From: Methylocaldum szegediense
GTDB taxonomy: Bacteria; Pseudomonadota; Gammaproteobacteria; Methylococcales; Methylococcaceae
Assembly: GCF_949769195.1 (NCBI RefSeq)
Contig: NZ_OX458333.1
Location: 372,001 to 436,000, forward strand
Length of the DNA: 64,000 bases
Direction of reading: 5' to 3'
Both the position numbers and the translations under genes were made by a program. A model generated the notes under the pieces. The model did no database searches and was not told the DNA's origin. It saw only the letters and a list, made by a program, of their open reading frames with translations. How positions within the stretch are numbered: the stretch's first letter is position 1; the number at the start of each line of letters is the position of its first letter. Positions 35,314 through 45,341 of this stretch are shown piece by piece.

Positions 35314-36516
35314 TTGAGTACGACTGTTGGAACCGCGGAACTGCTGATTCGCTGCGGCATTTCCTCCGACACGATCGTGTCCGTAAACATCACGCCAAGG
35401 CCGCTTCTTCCGGTTGAGCGCCTGGCACTGGGCAAACCGCCTGAAGTGGTTCCCACCTTGTTCGGGAGGCTGTTTTCCCTCTGCCCCAAAGCACATGCCA
35501 ATGCTGCGGCAACGGCACTGGAACGGGCGCTTGGCATTTCCGTATCGCCGAATCTGACCAAGCTGCGGGACTTGCAGGCGAATGTGGAGCGGATCCGCGA
35601 ATTGAGCCTGAACCTGCTGCTGTCATCCGAAGCGCCGCCATCCCCTTGGCCACCCCGTTTGATCGCCCTGTGTCGACGCTTGATCGCAGCGCTCGGGGGC
35701 GATGCTGTGTACTGGCCGACTGCGCCTTTCGAACCGGATGCCGCCACATTACGTGCTGGTGTGACCGAGCTCGAGGCTCTAGTGAGTCATTTGCTGGGCA
35801 CCCTGTGGCATATACCGCAGCCTGACCTGGACGCGGTCCGGCATTGGCTGGAGGACGATACCTGTGCGGCAGCGGCATGGATGCGACGCGCATTACAGCC
35901 CGGTTGGCGCGATTTCGGTCGCTGTTCCATGAAAGCGCTTCCGTTGTTCACCGATGCCATGCTGGAAGCCGCGTTGGGGCCGGGACCGGCGCGCGTGAAT
36001 TCCAACTCCCCCGAATGGGCCGGTGAACCTCGCGAGACCGGCTGCTTGGCCCGCCAAAGATCCGATCCGCTAGTGCGGGAGGCTTCCGGGAGTTACGGGA
36101 ACGGCTTGTTTACCCGCATGCTGGCGAGAGTCGTCGAACTGAAACATCTGGCGAAGACGCTGATCCGGGAAATCGAACACCTCGGTCCGATGGGCTCCCA
36201 CTCGTCTCCACTAACTAGCCACGGCACCGGCGTGGCCCAGACGGAAGCGGCGCGCGGCCGTCTGATGCACCGCGTGGAGGTCGCCGGCGGTTTGGTCCGC
36301 GACTATCGCATCCTGGCACCCACGGAGTGGAATTTTCATCCCCGCGGCCTGGTGTATCGGGCGCTATTGGGCGCGACGGTCGGCGATGGGGAATCGGCTA
36401 GGACTCGGATCGATGCTTTTCTGCAGGTCGTCGATCCTTGCGTCGATTATCGATTGATTCTGGAACGAGCTGACAACCTCTCAGTTGAAGGATTCGCGAG
36501 GGAATGGGACGGCTGA
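35314..36516 (+). CDS. hupK: HupK, hydrogenase large-subunit-like assembly protein
   Basis: 400 residues from TTG 35314; no clear ribosome site, so the start is uncertain. HupK/HoxV proteins resemble the NiFe large subunit without the metal cysteines and help transfer the Fe(CN)2CO group. Here the conserved end RVEVAGGLVRDYRILAPTEW followed by NFHPRGLVYRALLGA and DPCVDYRL corresponds to the C-terminal part of HupL. It is cut off from hupI by IS1595 and repeats, so it probably needs its own promoter now. Confidence 0.85.
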   Translation: MSTTVGTAELLIRCGISSDTIVSVNITPRPLLPVERLALGKPPEVVPTLFGRLFSLCPKAHANAAATALERALGISVSPNLTKLRDLQANVERIRELSLNLLLSSEAPPSPWPPRLIALCRRLIAALGGDAVYWPTAPFEPDAATLRAGVTELEALVSHLLGTLWHIPQPDLDAVRHWLEDDTCAAAAWMRRALQPGWRDFGRCSMKALPLFTDAMLEAALGPGPARVNSNSPEWAGEPRETGCLARQRSDPLVREASGSYGNGLFTRMLARVVELKHLAKTLIREIEHLGPMGSHSSPLTSHGTGVAQTEAARGRLMHRVEVAGGLVRDYRILAPTEWNFHPRGLVYRALLGATVGDGESARTRIDAFLQVVDPCVDYRLILERADNLSVEGFAREWDG

Positions 36517-36589
36517 TGCGGCGCAACTCACCTTTCGGCGGTTCACATACGTTTTGGATCGAAACGGTTAAGCCCAGGCTGGCGTGTAT

Positions 36590-36772
36590 CTTGCTGTCAC
36601 TGTGTCGATCCACCCTGTTACGGATCTGTCGCGGGTGGTGGGAAAGCTCGGTGACGGTTTCGGGATTAGGGCGGGGTGTGCTCGTCCACGCCGCCGGGAA
36701 ACAGGACCCCGGGTTGTTCGGTGTCCTTCCGCCGCTCTCGCGGCATCTTAGCAATAACGAGTATTCACAATC
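36590..36772 (+). promoter_or_regulatory. Conserved leader of HAF-repeat gene 1
   Basis: The 5' region resembles that of HAF gene 2 at 38420-38607: ATCTTGCTGT, GTTTCGGGATTA, then the hairpin CCGCCGCTCTCGCGGC and CAATAACGAGTATTC before the ATG. The shared hairpin and distance to the start suggest a duplicated untranslated leader; no known riboswitch class recognised. Confidence 0.5.
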
Positions 36773-37909
36773 ATGCAAACACAACATGCATTCGAAACTA
36801 TCCGTTCCCGGTCTGCAAAACCGGCACTCCAAGGATTGATTCTTTTCGCTGCGCTGGGCCTCGCTTCCAATACTCAAGCGGCTGTTCGCTACTCGATAAC
36901 CGATCTCGGCACGCTTGGCGGGAGGCTTAGCGAAGCCTACGGTATCAACAATTACGGACAGGCGGTGGGAACTTCCCTTACTGCTAGCGGTGATTTCCAT
37001 GCCTTCATCTGGGAGAATGGCGTGATGACCGATCTTGGCACGCTCGGCGGGGGCTACAGCCATGCCTACGCTATCAACGATACGGGCCAAGTGGTGGGAG
37101 CGTCCCAAATCGCCGCTGCCGGCTACGACTGGCACGCATTCGTCTGGGAGAACGGCGTGCTGACCGATTTAGGAACGCTTGGCGGCCGCGACAGCGTAGC
37201 CTACGGCATCAACAATGCCGGGCAGGTGGCGGGATGGTCCGAGACGGCGAACGGTGGGATCCATGCTTTCGTCACGGCGAACGGCGCGATGAACGATCTC
37301 GGCGGGAGTTATAGCGAAGCCTACGGCATCAACGATGCCGGACAAGTGGTGGGAGGAGCCGTTCTTGCCGGCGGTGACTTCCGTGCATTCCTCTGGGAAA
37401 ACGGCGAAGTAACCGATCTTGGCACGCTCGGCGGAGCTTATAGCTATGCCAACGGCATCAACAATGCTGGACAAGTGGTAGGAGGAGCCAGTATTGCCAG
37501 CGGCGACTTCCATGCATTCCTCTGGGAAAACGGCGAAATGACCGATCTCGGCACACTCGGCGGTAGTTTTAGCGAAGCCTACGGCGTCAACGATACCGCA
37601 CAGGTGGTGGGATGGTCTGATACCGCCAGCGGGGAGCTACGCGCTTTTCTGTGGGAGAACGGCGTGATAGCTGATCTCAACTCACTGCTTGATCCGGCTG
37701 ACGCCGCCGTCTGGACGCTGACCATTGCATACGCGATCAACGATGCCGGCCAAATCGTCGGCACCGGCTTGTTCGGGGATCAGGACCGTGCCTTTTTGCT
37801 CACACCGGTCGTAGTCCCACTCCCCGCCGCTTTCTGGCTGATGGGTAGCGCCCTGCTGGGGTTGCTTGGATTGAGCCGCGGGAAGGATGCGGCTTTGGCG
37901 TGCGGTTGA
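36773..37909 (+). CDS. HAF-repeat extracellular protein with VPLPA-CTERM sorting signal
   Basis: 378 residues. Signal peptide to about residue 38 (LILFAALGLASNTQAAVRYS), then seven to eight repeats of about 40 residues with the pattern DLGTLGG-x-YSEAYGIN-x-AGQVVG-x-HAFLWENG, the HAF repeat of predicted beta-propeller-like exported proteins. The C-terminus (VPLPAAFWLMGSALLGLLGL followed by SRGKD) is a VPLPA/PEP-CTERM-type signal recognised by an exosortase, then cleaved. It should reach the cell surface or matrix. It sits between hupK and hypA, same strand, with no obvious link to hydrogen metabolism. A paralogue follows. Confidence 0.9.
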   Translation: MQTQHAFETIRSRSAKPALQGLILFAALGLASNTQAAVRYSITDLGTLGGRLSEAYGINNYGQAVGTSLTASGDFHAFIWENGVMTDLGTLGGGYSHAYAINDTGQVVGASQIAAAGYDWHAFVWENGVLTDLGTLGGRDSVAYGINNAGQVAGWSETANGGIHAFVTANGAMNDLGGSYSEAYGINDAGQVVGGAVLAGGDFRAFLWENGEVTDLGTLGGAYSYANGINNAGQVVGGASIASGDFHAFLWENGEMTDLGTLGGSFSEAYGVNDTAQVVGWSDTASGELRAFLWENGVIADLNSLLDPADAAVWTLTIAYAINDAGQIVGTGLFGDQDRAFLLTPVVVPLPAAFWLMGSALLGLLGLSRGKDAALACG

Positions 37910-38419
37910 CGCACGAGGCAATCCTGCGTCAACGTACCGCCCCGGTAGATCGGAATGAGTGCCGGAAACGCGGAGCCTGTCCTGAGCGAAGTCGAAGGGC
38001 TTATTCTGGCCTACATGTGTTCGATTGATTTGGAAATGGAATAAGTCCCTCGTCAACGGCACCGCCCAGGAAAGGGCGAGGTCGATTGGGACCGATGTTT
38101 CTGTCCAGTATGCCCATACGTTCCCCCTGCCAAGACATCGCCGGTCTCCCGGAGACCGAGGCAGTCCAGCGCTGACGGAACGGGATGTTCATCCGCCCGA
38201 CATGGCGTATCGAGCCCTGCCGGGCGCGACGGGCGGCGGCGCGTTCGGCCCGGGCTCAGTCGTTCGGCCCTTCGAGATCGGCGTTCGGCCTGCCTAGCCC
38301 CGAGCAACTCGGATCAATGGCCGTTCGGCCCGTGTCGGCCGAAGCAATAGGGAATGGGGCGGCCGACGTGGCATTGCAGGCATTTCGGGGATTCCATTGC
38401 GTTTTTGGGTTGAACGGCA

Positions 38420-38607
38420 CATATCTTGCTGTTACAGTTCCGAGCAGCCATGTCATGGTGCTGCCTCGGGCGTTCCTCGACCTCAGCGATGGTTTCGGGA
38501 TTACGGCGGGGCGCACTACTCCACGCCGATGGGACGCATGACTTCGACTTCCTCGGCGTTCCTCCGCCGCTCTCGCGGCAGCTCTGCAATAAGGAGTATT
38601 CGCAGCC
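38420..38607 (+). promoter_or_regulatory. Conserved leader of HAF-repeat gene 2
   Basis: Same arrangement as the leader of HAF gene 1, with hairpin CCGCCGCTCTCGCGGC near 38566-38581 and AAGGAGTATTCGCAGCC before the start; the AAGGAG is the ribosome site. Confidence 0.5.
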
Positions 38608-39660
38608 ATGGACGCACAAAATCACTCGATCAGAAATGGCCGGTTCTGGTCCGGAAAGCGGTTCCTCCAGGCGTTGACCGTTTTTGTCGTTCTGGGGTTT
38701 ATTTCAAACGCTCACGCGGCAATTCGTTACTCGGTTACCGATCTTGGCAGCCTTGACGTCGTCACGGGCATCAACAATCGCGGACAAATTGTGGGGTACT
38801 CCTATACGCCCAGCGGTAACGCCCGCGCTTCCGTAACGGTAGATGGCGTCATAAGCGATCTCGGCACGCTTGGCGGGGACAATAGCTATGCCTTTGGCAT
38901 CAACGATGCCGGACAGGTAGTGGGATCATCCCAGACTGCCAGCGGCGAGTATCATGCCTTTGTAACGGTGAACGGTGTGATGACCGATCTCGGTACGCTT
39001 GGCGGGCGCGACAGCCGCGCTAACGCCATCAACGATGCCGGACAAGTGGTGGGATACTCCGAGACCGCCAGCGGCGAGACCCATGCTTTCGTCGTGGAGA
39101 AAGGCGTGATGATCGATCTGGGTACGCTCGGCGGGTACATCGGCGGTGCCGCCGACATCAACGATGCCGGACAGGTGGTGGGAGCCTCCTATACTGCCGA
39201 CAACGTCTTCGAACATGCGTTCGTAACGGTGGATGGCGTGATGACCGATCTCGGCACGCTCGGTGGGTCCGCGAGTTGGGCCTTGGGTATCAACAATGCC
39301 GGACGAGTGGTGGGAGCATCCTATACGCGCACCGGAGGGTGGCATGCTTTCGTCACAGTGAAGGGCGTGATGAAGGATCTAGGAACGCTCGGTGGGGACT
39401 ATAGCGAAGCGTTTGGCATCAACGACGCCGGACAGGTGGTGGGAGAGTCCTCTACTGTCCCCGGCGGCGAGTGGCATGCTTTCGTGACGGTGAACGGCGT
39501 GATGAAAGATCTCAACACGCTGCTCGACCCGGCAGACGCCGCGGTCTGGACGCTGATCTCTGCAATCGCGATCAACGATGCTGGCCAAATCGTGGCCCGG
39601 GCAACGATTAACGGTCAACACCGCATCGTGCTACTCACCCGACAGCCTCGCCATTTTTAA
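38608..39660 (+). CDS. HAF-repeat extracellular protein, sorting signal lost
   Basis: 350 residues and a paralogue of the gene upstream: signal peptide (LTVFVVLGFISNAHA), then seven HAF repeats (GTLGGDNSYAFGINDAGQVV, SSQTASGEYHAFVTVNGVMT). Instead of a VPLPA end it stops after VLLTRQPRHF. The missing sorting helix is found 540 bases downstream (40197-40295), so an insertion or rearrangement of repeat DNA split the gene. The product may still be secreted but not anchored by exosortase. Calling it a truncated gene is equally fair. Confidence 0.85.
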   Translation: MDAQNHSIRNGRFWSGKRFLQALTVFVVLGFISNAHAAIRYSVTDLGSLDVVTGINNRGQIVGYSYTPSGNARASVTVDGVISDLGTLGGDNSYAFGINDAGQVVGSSQTASGEYHAFVTVNGVMTDLGTLGGRDSRANAINDAGQVVGYSETASGETHAFVVEKGVMIDLGTLGGYIGGAADINDAGQVVGASYTADNVFEHAFVTVDGVMTDLGTLGGSASWALGINNAGRVVGASYTRTGGWHAFVTVKGVMKDLGTLGGDYSEAFGINDAGQVVGESSTVPGGEWHAFVTVNGVMKDLNTLLDPADAAVWTLISAIAINDAGQIVARATINGQHRIVLLTRQPRHF

Positions 39661-40196
39661 GGAAACCGTTTGCAACTCCGGGGTAATGAAAAGGAGTCAA
39701 TTGTGGCGAGGTGTAATGCATTCGGCGGCTCGCGGTCGATCCAATCACACACGTCGCTTTAGCCGCCACCGTTCTGCGGTGGCCACGCCTCCGGACGCGC
39801 CGCTTCGCTCTGCGCTGCGGCACTTCGTAGGATATGGTGAACGGAGTGAACCGCCCTTCGATCAGGCTCAGGACAGGTCCTTCGGCGGAGCTCAGGACAG
39901 GCATCATTCGCGGTGCATCTGATCCTGCGCACCGCTGGTTGGAGCCGGGGCGACAGAAGGCACGTCCGTATGTCTATGCCGCCGCACGCGATCTCTCTCA
40001 TGCCCCTTCGGGCAATTCCGCCCCCAGGCGGCGGCGCTCGAGCGCGCCATACGGGGGATTCAGCAACGCCGTATGTCGGATAAAAATGCTCTACTCGCGA
40101 CTCGCGTGCGGTTTCCACGCCTACGTACGCTACGTAGTTCTGCACCCCGACAGGGCTCCCGCAAATGACTTTACGCCGTGTCGGTTACGTCTCCCG
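39661..40196. repeat. Repeat-containing insertion inside HAF gene 2
   Basis: Contains REP-like GTAGGATATGGTGAACGGAG and CTCAGGACAGGTCC(T/C) units (39820-39905), related to the 10.1-10.9 kb spacer. No gene recognised. Confidence 0.65.
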
Positions 40197-40295
40197 GTGC
40201 GATTCCCAGCCGCGGTCTGGCTGATGGGCAGCGTCTTGCTAGGTTTTGTCGGCCTGAGCCGGGGGAACGGTCATCAACGGACCGGCCGAGGGTGA
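40197..40295 (+). pseudogene. Detached VPLPA-CTERM sorting signal of HAF gene 2
   Basis: The frame reads VRFPAAVWLMGSVLLGFVGL followed by SRGNGHQRTGRG and a stop, almost the same as the end of HAF gene 1. There is no start codon or upstream coding context of its own. It is the lost 3' end of HAF gene 2. Confidence 0.8.
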
Positions 40296-40486
40296 GCGGC
40301 GTCGATCTGAAGGAACGTTCCCCGCTCGGCAAGACGGGAGAACTCCGAAAAAAAGACGAGCAACCTCCGTCTAAAGCGATAGCCGCTGTCAAAGCGGTCC
40401 AGTGCGAGTAGAATCTTTTCCCCACAGGCCGAAGGTTTTTTCTGGGCTTCGTTTTTGCTTCGTCGGGTTATCTTTTCCAATTCGCT

Positions 40487-40828
40487 GTGCACGAACTCTC
40501 CCTCTGCCAAAGCATCATCGATATCCTGGAAACCGAAGCGGGCAAGCAGCACTTTGCGCGGGTGCGGAAGGTCAGATTGTTGGTTGGTCCTCTTGCGGGA
40601 GTGGATCGTGCAGCCTTGAGCTTCGGCTTCGACGCGGTGAGCCGGGATACGATCGCCGAAGGAGCGGAACTGGAATTCGTCGATACGCCGGGTTTGGCCT
40701 GGTGTTTTGCTTGCGAGCGTACGGTGGAAATCGCGCACTATTACGATCCCTGCCCGGGTTGCAGCGGACATCGCCTGAAGGTGACCGGGGGCGAGGAATT
40801 CAGAGTTCTCGATTTGGAGGTGGAATAA
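40487..40828 (+). CDS. hypA: Hydrogenase nickel incorporation protein HypA
   Basis: 113 residues from GTG 40487 (M-HELSLCQSIIDILE). The His2-Glu3 nickel site is present at the N-terminus; the zinc site is CFACERTVEIAHYYDPCPGC. Delivers nickel with HypB to HupL. The GTG lies upstream of hypB by two bases' gap at its 3' end, so the two are an operon. Confidence 0.96.
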   Translation: MHELSLCQSIIDILETEAGKQHFARVRKVRLLVGPLAGVDRAALSFGFDAVSRDTIAEGAELEFVDTPGLAWCFACERTVEIAHYYDPCPGCSGHRLKVTGGEEFRVLDLEVE

Positions 40829-40830
40829 GC

Positions 40831-41697
40831 ATGTGTACCGTTTGCGGTTGCGGCGAACCCAATCAGCACCATCACCCTCACGTCCACGATTCCGGGCATG
40901 TGCACACCCACGATCACGACCATGACCATGGTCATCATCATTACGGCCGCGGTCCTGCCGGACTGAGTATCGACGGCCTCAGCCAGGAGCGCATCGTTCG
41001 CATCGAACAGGACGTCCTCGGCCGCAACGACGCCCATGCCCGAGGCAACCGGCAATTTTTCGAAAGCCACGGCATTCTGGCCGTTAACCTGCTTTCGAGC
41101 CCCGGTTCCGGCAAGACCACGCTGCTGGAGCGCAGCATCGCGGAACTCAAGGAGCGGTTCGACGTCAGCGTGATCGAAGGCGACCAGCAGACCGAGAACG
41201 ATGCGGAGCGCATACGCGCCACCGGCGTTCCGGTGTTGCAGATCAATACCGGCAAGGGCTGCCACCTGGACGCGCACATGGTCGGCCATGGTGTGCAGGA
41301 TCTGAAACCCGGCGATTACAGCATTTTGTTCATCGAGAACGTCGGCAATCTGGTCTGTCCGGCCATGTTCGATCTGGGCGAAGCGGTCCGCGTGGTCATG
41401 CTCTCGGTCACCGAGGGCGAGGACAAACCGTTGAAATACCCGGACATGTTCCATCGCGCCGATCTGGTCCTGATCAACAAGATCGATCTGTTGCCGTATC
41501 TGCGTTTCGACCTCGAGCGCTGCATCGGCTATTTGCATCAGGTCAATCCGGAGGTGGAGACGATCCGGGTGTCGGCTACCACGGGCGATGGGATGGACCA
41601 GTGGTACGGATGGCTGGAACGACGCCGCAAGGCGCTGTTGGCCGAACGGCTGTCAGGACTGGAGCGTCAGGCGGCGGCCATTCGGGCGCAGCTTTGA
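40831..41697 (+). CDS. hypB: Hydrogenase nickel incorporation GTPase HypB
   Basis: 288 residues from ATG 40831. N-terminal MCTVCGCGE is the high-affinity nickel motif, followed by a His-rich stretch (HHHPHVHDSGHVHTHDHDHD) that can store nickel. G domain: LSSPGSGKTTLLER (P-loop), EGDQQTENDA, ENVGNLVCPA and NKIDLLPY. Metal-binding Cys/His at the dimer face in NTGKGCHLDAHMV. The stop overlaps the hypF start. Confidence 0.97.
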   Translation: MCTVCGCGEPNQHHHPHVHDSGHVHTHDHDHDHGHHHYGRGPAGLSIDGLSQERIVRIEQDVLGRNDAHARGNRQFFESHGILAVNLLSSPGSGKTTLLERSIAELKERFDVSVIEGDQQTENDAERIRATGVPVLQINTGKGCHLDAHMVGHGVQDLKPGDYSILFIENVGNLVCPAMFDLGEAVRVVMLSVTEGEDKPLKYPDMFHRADLVLINKIDLLPYLRFDLERCIGYLHQVNPEVETIRVSATTGDGMDQWYGWLERRRKALLAERLSGLERQAAAIRAQL

Positions 41698-44000
41698 ATA
41701 ATGCCGTCGAGGCCGGGCGGCAACGCCGGCGGTTGATAGTGAGCGGCCTAGTGCAGGGTGTGGGCATGCGGCCTTTCGTGTATCGCCTGGCGCGGGAGCT
41801 GGACTTGGCCGGCCGGGTATCCAACGGTCCGGAAGGGGTGATCATCGAGGCGGAAGGCGACGCGCAGGCTTTGGCCGCGTTCGAAATTCGCTTGAAACGG
41901 GACTGTCCGCCGCCAGCCGATATCGTCGATTGCATCGTGCAACCTATTCCCGCTATCGGCGATCAGGGGTTCCGGGTCGAAGCGAGCCGCGCCGATGGCA
42001 CCATAGCCCCGTTCGCTCTGCCGGATCTGGCCCCATGCCCGACCTGCCTTCGAGAACTGTTCGATCCCGGCAACCGCCGCTTCCGCTATCCCTTCATCAG
42101 CTGTACTCACTGCGGCCCACGCTACAGCATCCTCGATGCCTTGCCGTTCGACCGCGAACGTACGGCCATGGCGGGTTTTCCGCTCTGTGCCGAGTGCCTT
42201 GAGGAATACAGTGATCCTTCCGACCGGCGTTTTCATGCCCAGACCACCTGCTGCTCGAGCTGTGGCCCGACCTTGGCTCTATGGGACGCTGCCGGGCGCA
42301 CGCTGGCGCATGGCGACGAGGCGTTGTTGCAAGCCGTTGAGCGTTTGCGGCGGGGACAGGTGTTGGCGCTGCAAGGGCTAGGCGGATTCCAGTTGCTGGT
42401 CGATGCGGCGGATGAAGAAGCGGTGCAGCGTCTGCGCGAGCGCAAACACCGGCCTCACAAGCCGCTGGCTTTGTTGGTACCTGATCTTGCGGCGGCGTGC
42501 GAGCTTTGCGATGTGACCGAAGCCGAAACGCAGCTGCTGACCTCATCGGCAGCGCCTATCGTGCTACTGGGCCGCCGAGCTGAAGCCGGCTCGATCGCCT
42601 CCGGTATTGCGCCGGGACAGAATCGCTTAGGGCTAATGCTGCCGGCCTCGCCTTTGCACCATCTATTGGCGAGGGATTTCGGCGCGCCGCTGGTCTGTAC
42701 CAGCGGCAACCGGAGCGACGAACCGATTTGTATCGCGCCTGACGAGGCCCTGGGGCGTCTGGCCGGTATCGCCGACGCTTTCCTGGTGCACGATAGACCG
42801 ATACGCCAGCCTTTGGACGACTCCGTGATTCGGATCGCTGATGGGAAACCCTTGATGCTGCGGCGCGCCCGCGGCTATGTGCCGCGCCCGGTAGCCCTGG
42901 ATACTGACATGCCGCCGATCCTGGCCGCGGGCGGACATCTCAAGAATACGGTTGCCTATGCGGACGGTAGACGCGTGATCCTGAGCCAGCATCTCGGCGA
43001 TCTCGATACGGCGGAATCTCTGGACCGCCATCGCACCACCGCCGAGTTGCTTCCGCGCCTGTTCGGCCGTCCGCCTCGGTCGGTCGTGTGCGACCGACAT
43101 CCCGATTATGCCTCTACCCGCTGGGCCGAAAGCACGGGCTTGCCGCTGCGGCGCGTACCTCACCATCTTGCTCACGCCCTGGCCTGCATGGCCGAGCATG
43201 GCCTGAAGTCACCGGTTCTGGCCGTAACCTGGGACGGGCTAGGGCTAGGCGAAGACGGCACGCTGTGGGGCGGGGAATTCCTGCACATCGCCCCGGATGG
43301 CCATCGCCGCATCGCCAGCCTGATGCCGCTGCGCCTTCCCGGAGGCGAACGCGCGATCAAGGACCCGCGGCGATCGGCCTTGAGCGTGCTGCACGCGCTG
43401 TACGGCGAGGAGACGCCGGAGCGTCTGCCCACGACCTTGAAATCGCGACTAGAACCGGGCACCCTAAGCGTATTGTTGCGCTTGCTGCAAACCGGCACGC
43501 AATCCCCGGAATGTAGCAGTGCCGGGCGCTTGTTTGACGCGGCGGCGAGTCTTTTGGGACTGTGCCGAGACATCAGTTTCGAAGGGCAAGCGGCGATGGC
43601 GCTGGAGGCTGCTGCGGAGCGAGGCGGGGAGGGCGACGGGACGATTTACCCGATGCCCCTGATCGATGGCGAGCCGAAACGGCTGGATTGGTGCCCCTTA
43701 TTCCACGCACTGTTGGACGACCGCGCGGCCGGCGTGCCGACGAGCGTGCTCGCCTTTCGGTTCCATTCCAGCCTCGCGGCCGCCGTAGCGGCCATTGCGG
43801 TTGCTGAGTCGATTCCCACCGTAGTTCTGGCCGGTGGCTGTTTTCAGAACCGTCTGTTGCTGGAACTGTGCGCAGAACAGCTACGCCATGCCGGCTTACG
43901 GGTCTACTGGCCGCAGCAGATTCCCCCCAACGACGGCGGCTTGGCGCTGGGCCAGATCGCCGCCGCGACATTTTCCGAGGAGTTTCTCACATGTGTTTAG
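41694..44000 (+). CDS. hypF: Carbamoyltransferase HypF
   Basis: 768 residues. The TTG at 41694 overlaps the end of hypB and puts the acylphosphatase domain (RRRLIVSGLVQGVGMRPFVY) at the N-terminus as in relatives; other starts are possible. Next come two zinc fingers (PCPTCLREL...CTHCGPRY, LCAECLEEY...CCSSCGP), a YrdC-like domain (RLRERKHRPHKPLALLV, CTSGNRSDEP) and the Kae1-like domain (VPHHLAHALACMAEHG, VTWDGLGLGEDGTLWGGEFL). It makes the carbamoyl group used for the CN ligands with HypE. Confidence 0.96.
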   Translation: MNNAVEAGRQRRRLIVSGLVQGVGMRPFVYRLARELDLAGRVSNGPEGVIIEAEGDAQALAAFEIRLKRDCPPPADIVDCIVQPIPAIGDQGFRVEASRADGTIAPFALPDLAPCPTCLRELFDPGNRRFRYPFISCTHCGPRYSILDALPFDRERTAMAGFPLCAECLEEYSDPSDRRFHAQTTCCSSCGPTLALWDAAGRTLAHGDEALLQAVERLRRGQVLALQGLGGFQLLVDAADEEAVQRLRERKHRPHKPLALLVPDLAAACELCDVTEAETQLLTSSAAPIVLLGRRAEAGSIASGIAPGQNRLGLMLPASPLHHLLARDFGAPLVCTSGNRSDEPICIAPDEALGRLAGIADAFLVHDRPIRQPLDDSVIRIADGKPLMLRRARGYVPRPVALDTDMPPILAAGGHLKNTVAYADGRRVILSQHLGDLDTAESLDRHRTTAELLPRLFGRPPRSVVCDRHPDYASTRWAESTGLPLRRVPHHLAHALACMAEHGLKSPVLAVTWDGLGLGEDGTLWGGEFLHIAPDGHRRIASLMPLRLPGGERAIKDPRRSALSVLHALYGEETPERLPTTLKSRLEPGTLSVLLRLLQTGTQSPECSSAGRLFDAAASLLGLCRDISFEGQAAMALEAAAERGGEGDGTIYPMPLIDGEPKRLDWCPLFHALLDDRAAGVPTSVLAFRFHSSLAAAVAAIAVAESIPTVVLAGGCFQNRLLLELCAEQLRHAGLRVYWPQQIPPNDGGLALGQIAAATFSEEFLTCV

Positions 44001-44239
44001 CCGTACCCGGTCAGATCCTGTCCATCGAACAGGCCGACGATCCCTTGCTGCGATCCGGTCGCGTCGATTTCGGCGGCGTGGTCAAGGTGGTCAACCTGGC
44101 CTACGTTCCGGAAGCGGAAATCGGCGACTATGTCATCGTTCACGCCGGTTTCGCGATTTCGCGCCTGGACGAGGCCGAGGCGCAGGCGGTGTTAAAGGAG
44201 ATTGCCGCGTTGGAGGACGTAAGCCATGAAATATCGTGA
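43991..44239 (+). CDS. hypC: Hydrogenase assembly chaperone HypC
   Basis: 82 residues, [10 protein letters not shown] start with the essential Cys2. The core [20 protein letters not shown] followed by [20 protein letters not shown] matches HypC. It carries iron with HypD to the large subunit. Overlaps hypF by ten bases and hypD by fourteen. Confidence 0.97.
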   Translation: MCLAVPGQILSIEQADDPLLRSGRVDFGGVVKVVNLAYVPEAEIGDYVIVHAGFAISRLDEAEAQAVLKEIAALEDVSHEIS

Positions 44240-45317
44240 CGAATACCGTGACGCCGCGTCGGTGAAAGCCCTGGCCGACGCCATCGCACGCCGGCAGACC
44301 CGGCCTTGGACGTTGATGGAAGTCTGCGGCGGGCAGACCCATTCCATCGTCAAGCACGGCCTGGACCGCTTGCTGCCGCCTTCGCTGAGCCTGATCCACG
44401 GCCCCGGCTGCCCGGTTTGCGTAACACCGGAGACGATCATCGATCACGCGCTGGAACTGGCGGCCCGTCCCGATGTCATCTTTTGTTCCTTTGGCGACAT
44501 GCTGCGGGTGCCGGGTTCGAAGCACGACCTGTTGACGGTCAAGGCGCAGGGCGGTGACGTGCGCATGGTTTATTCGCCCCTCGACGCGCTGAACCTGGCC
44601 CGGGAAAATCCGGAGCGCCAGGTTGTGTTCTTCGCGGTCGGATTCGAAACCACCGCGCCGACGACCGCAATGGCCGTGTTGCAGGCGCAGCGCTTCGGCG
44701 TACGGAATTTTTCATTGCTGGTCGCCCATGTCCGGGTGCCGCCCGCCGTGGAGACCCTGCTGTCGGCGCCCGACAACCGGGTCGACGGTCTGCTGGCGGC
44801 GGGGCATGTTTGCGCGGTCATGGGCTATACCGAATACGAGCCGATAGCCGCCAGCTTTCACGCGCCCATTGTCGTGACCGGGTTCGAGCCCTTGGATATC
44901 CTGCGGGGCGTCTTGAGCTGTGTGGAACAACTGGAAGAAGGCCGCTCCGAGGTGGAAAACCGCTACGGACGCGCGGTGACTCGGGAGGGCAATCGCCCGG
45001 CGCAGGCGCTGATGAAACAGGTGTTCGAACCCATCACGCTGAGCTGGCGCGGTCTGGACGCCATCGCCGACAGCGGCCTCGGATTGCGTCCCGAGTTTGC
45101 CGATTTCGATGCGGTGAGACGCTTCAGGTTGTCCGTTCCGAAGACCGCCACGACCCGACCCTGCCGCAGCGGAGAAGTGTTGACCGGAAGGCTAAGGCCC
45201 TGTGAGTGTCCCGCTTTCGGCACGACCTGCACCCCGGAGCATCCCTTGGGCGCGACCATGGTGTCGTCGGAAGGCGCCTGCGCTGCTTATTACCGCTATC
45301 GCCGCAATGCCGCCTAA
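44226..45317 (+). CDS. hypD: Hydrogenase maturation protein HypD
   Basis: 363 residues. Cys motifs: [26 protein letters not shown] (iron/CN site) and the C-terminal 4Fe-4S set ([20 protein letters not shown], then GTTCTPEHP and EGACAAYY). [10 protein letters not shown] in the centre is conserved. The scaffold for Fe(CN)2CO assembly with HypC. A 173-base repeat-bearing gap separates it from hypE. Confidence 0.97.
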   Translation: MKYRDEYRDAASVKALADAIARRQTRPWTLMEVCGGQTHSIVKHGLDRLLPPSLSLIHGPGCPVCVTPETIIDHALELAARPDVIFCSFGDMLRVPGSKHDLLTVKAQGGDVRMVYSPLDALNLARENPERQVVFFAVGFETTAPTTAMAVLQAQRFGVRNFSLLVAHVRVPPAVETLLSAPDNRVDGLLAAGHVCAVMGYTEYEPIAASFHAPIVVTGFEPLDILRGVLSCVEQLEEGRSEVENRYGRAVTREGNRPAQALMKQVFEPITLSWRGLDAIADSGLGLRPEFADFDAVRRFRLSVPKTATTRPCRSGEVLTGRLRPCECPAFGTTCTPEHPLGATMVSSEGACAAYYRYRRNAA

Positions 45318-45341
45318 TTCCAGATCGATTTCAATGAAGCA

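Noticed and set aside
36590-36772. c-di-GMP (GEMM) riboswitch in the HAF leaders
   Set aside because: GGGACGCA-like string in one leader only; the required helices and conserved bases are not seen in both.
40741-41538. 265-codon minus-strand frame opposite hypB
   Set aside because: Shadow of hypB.
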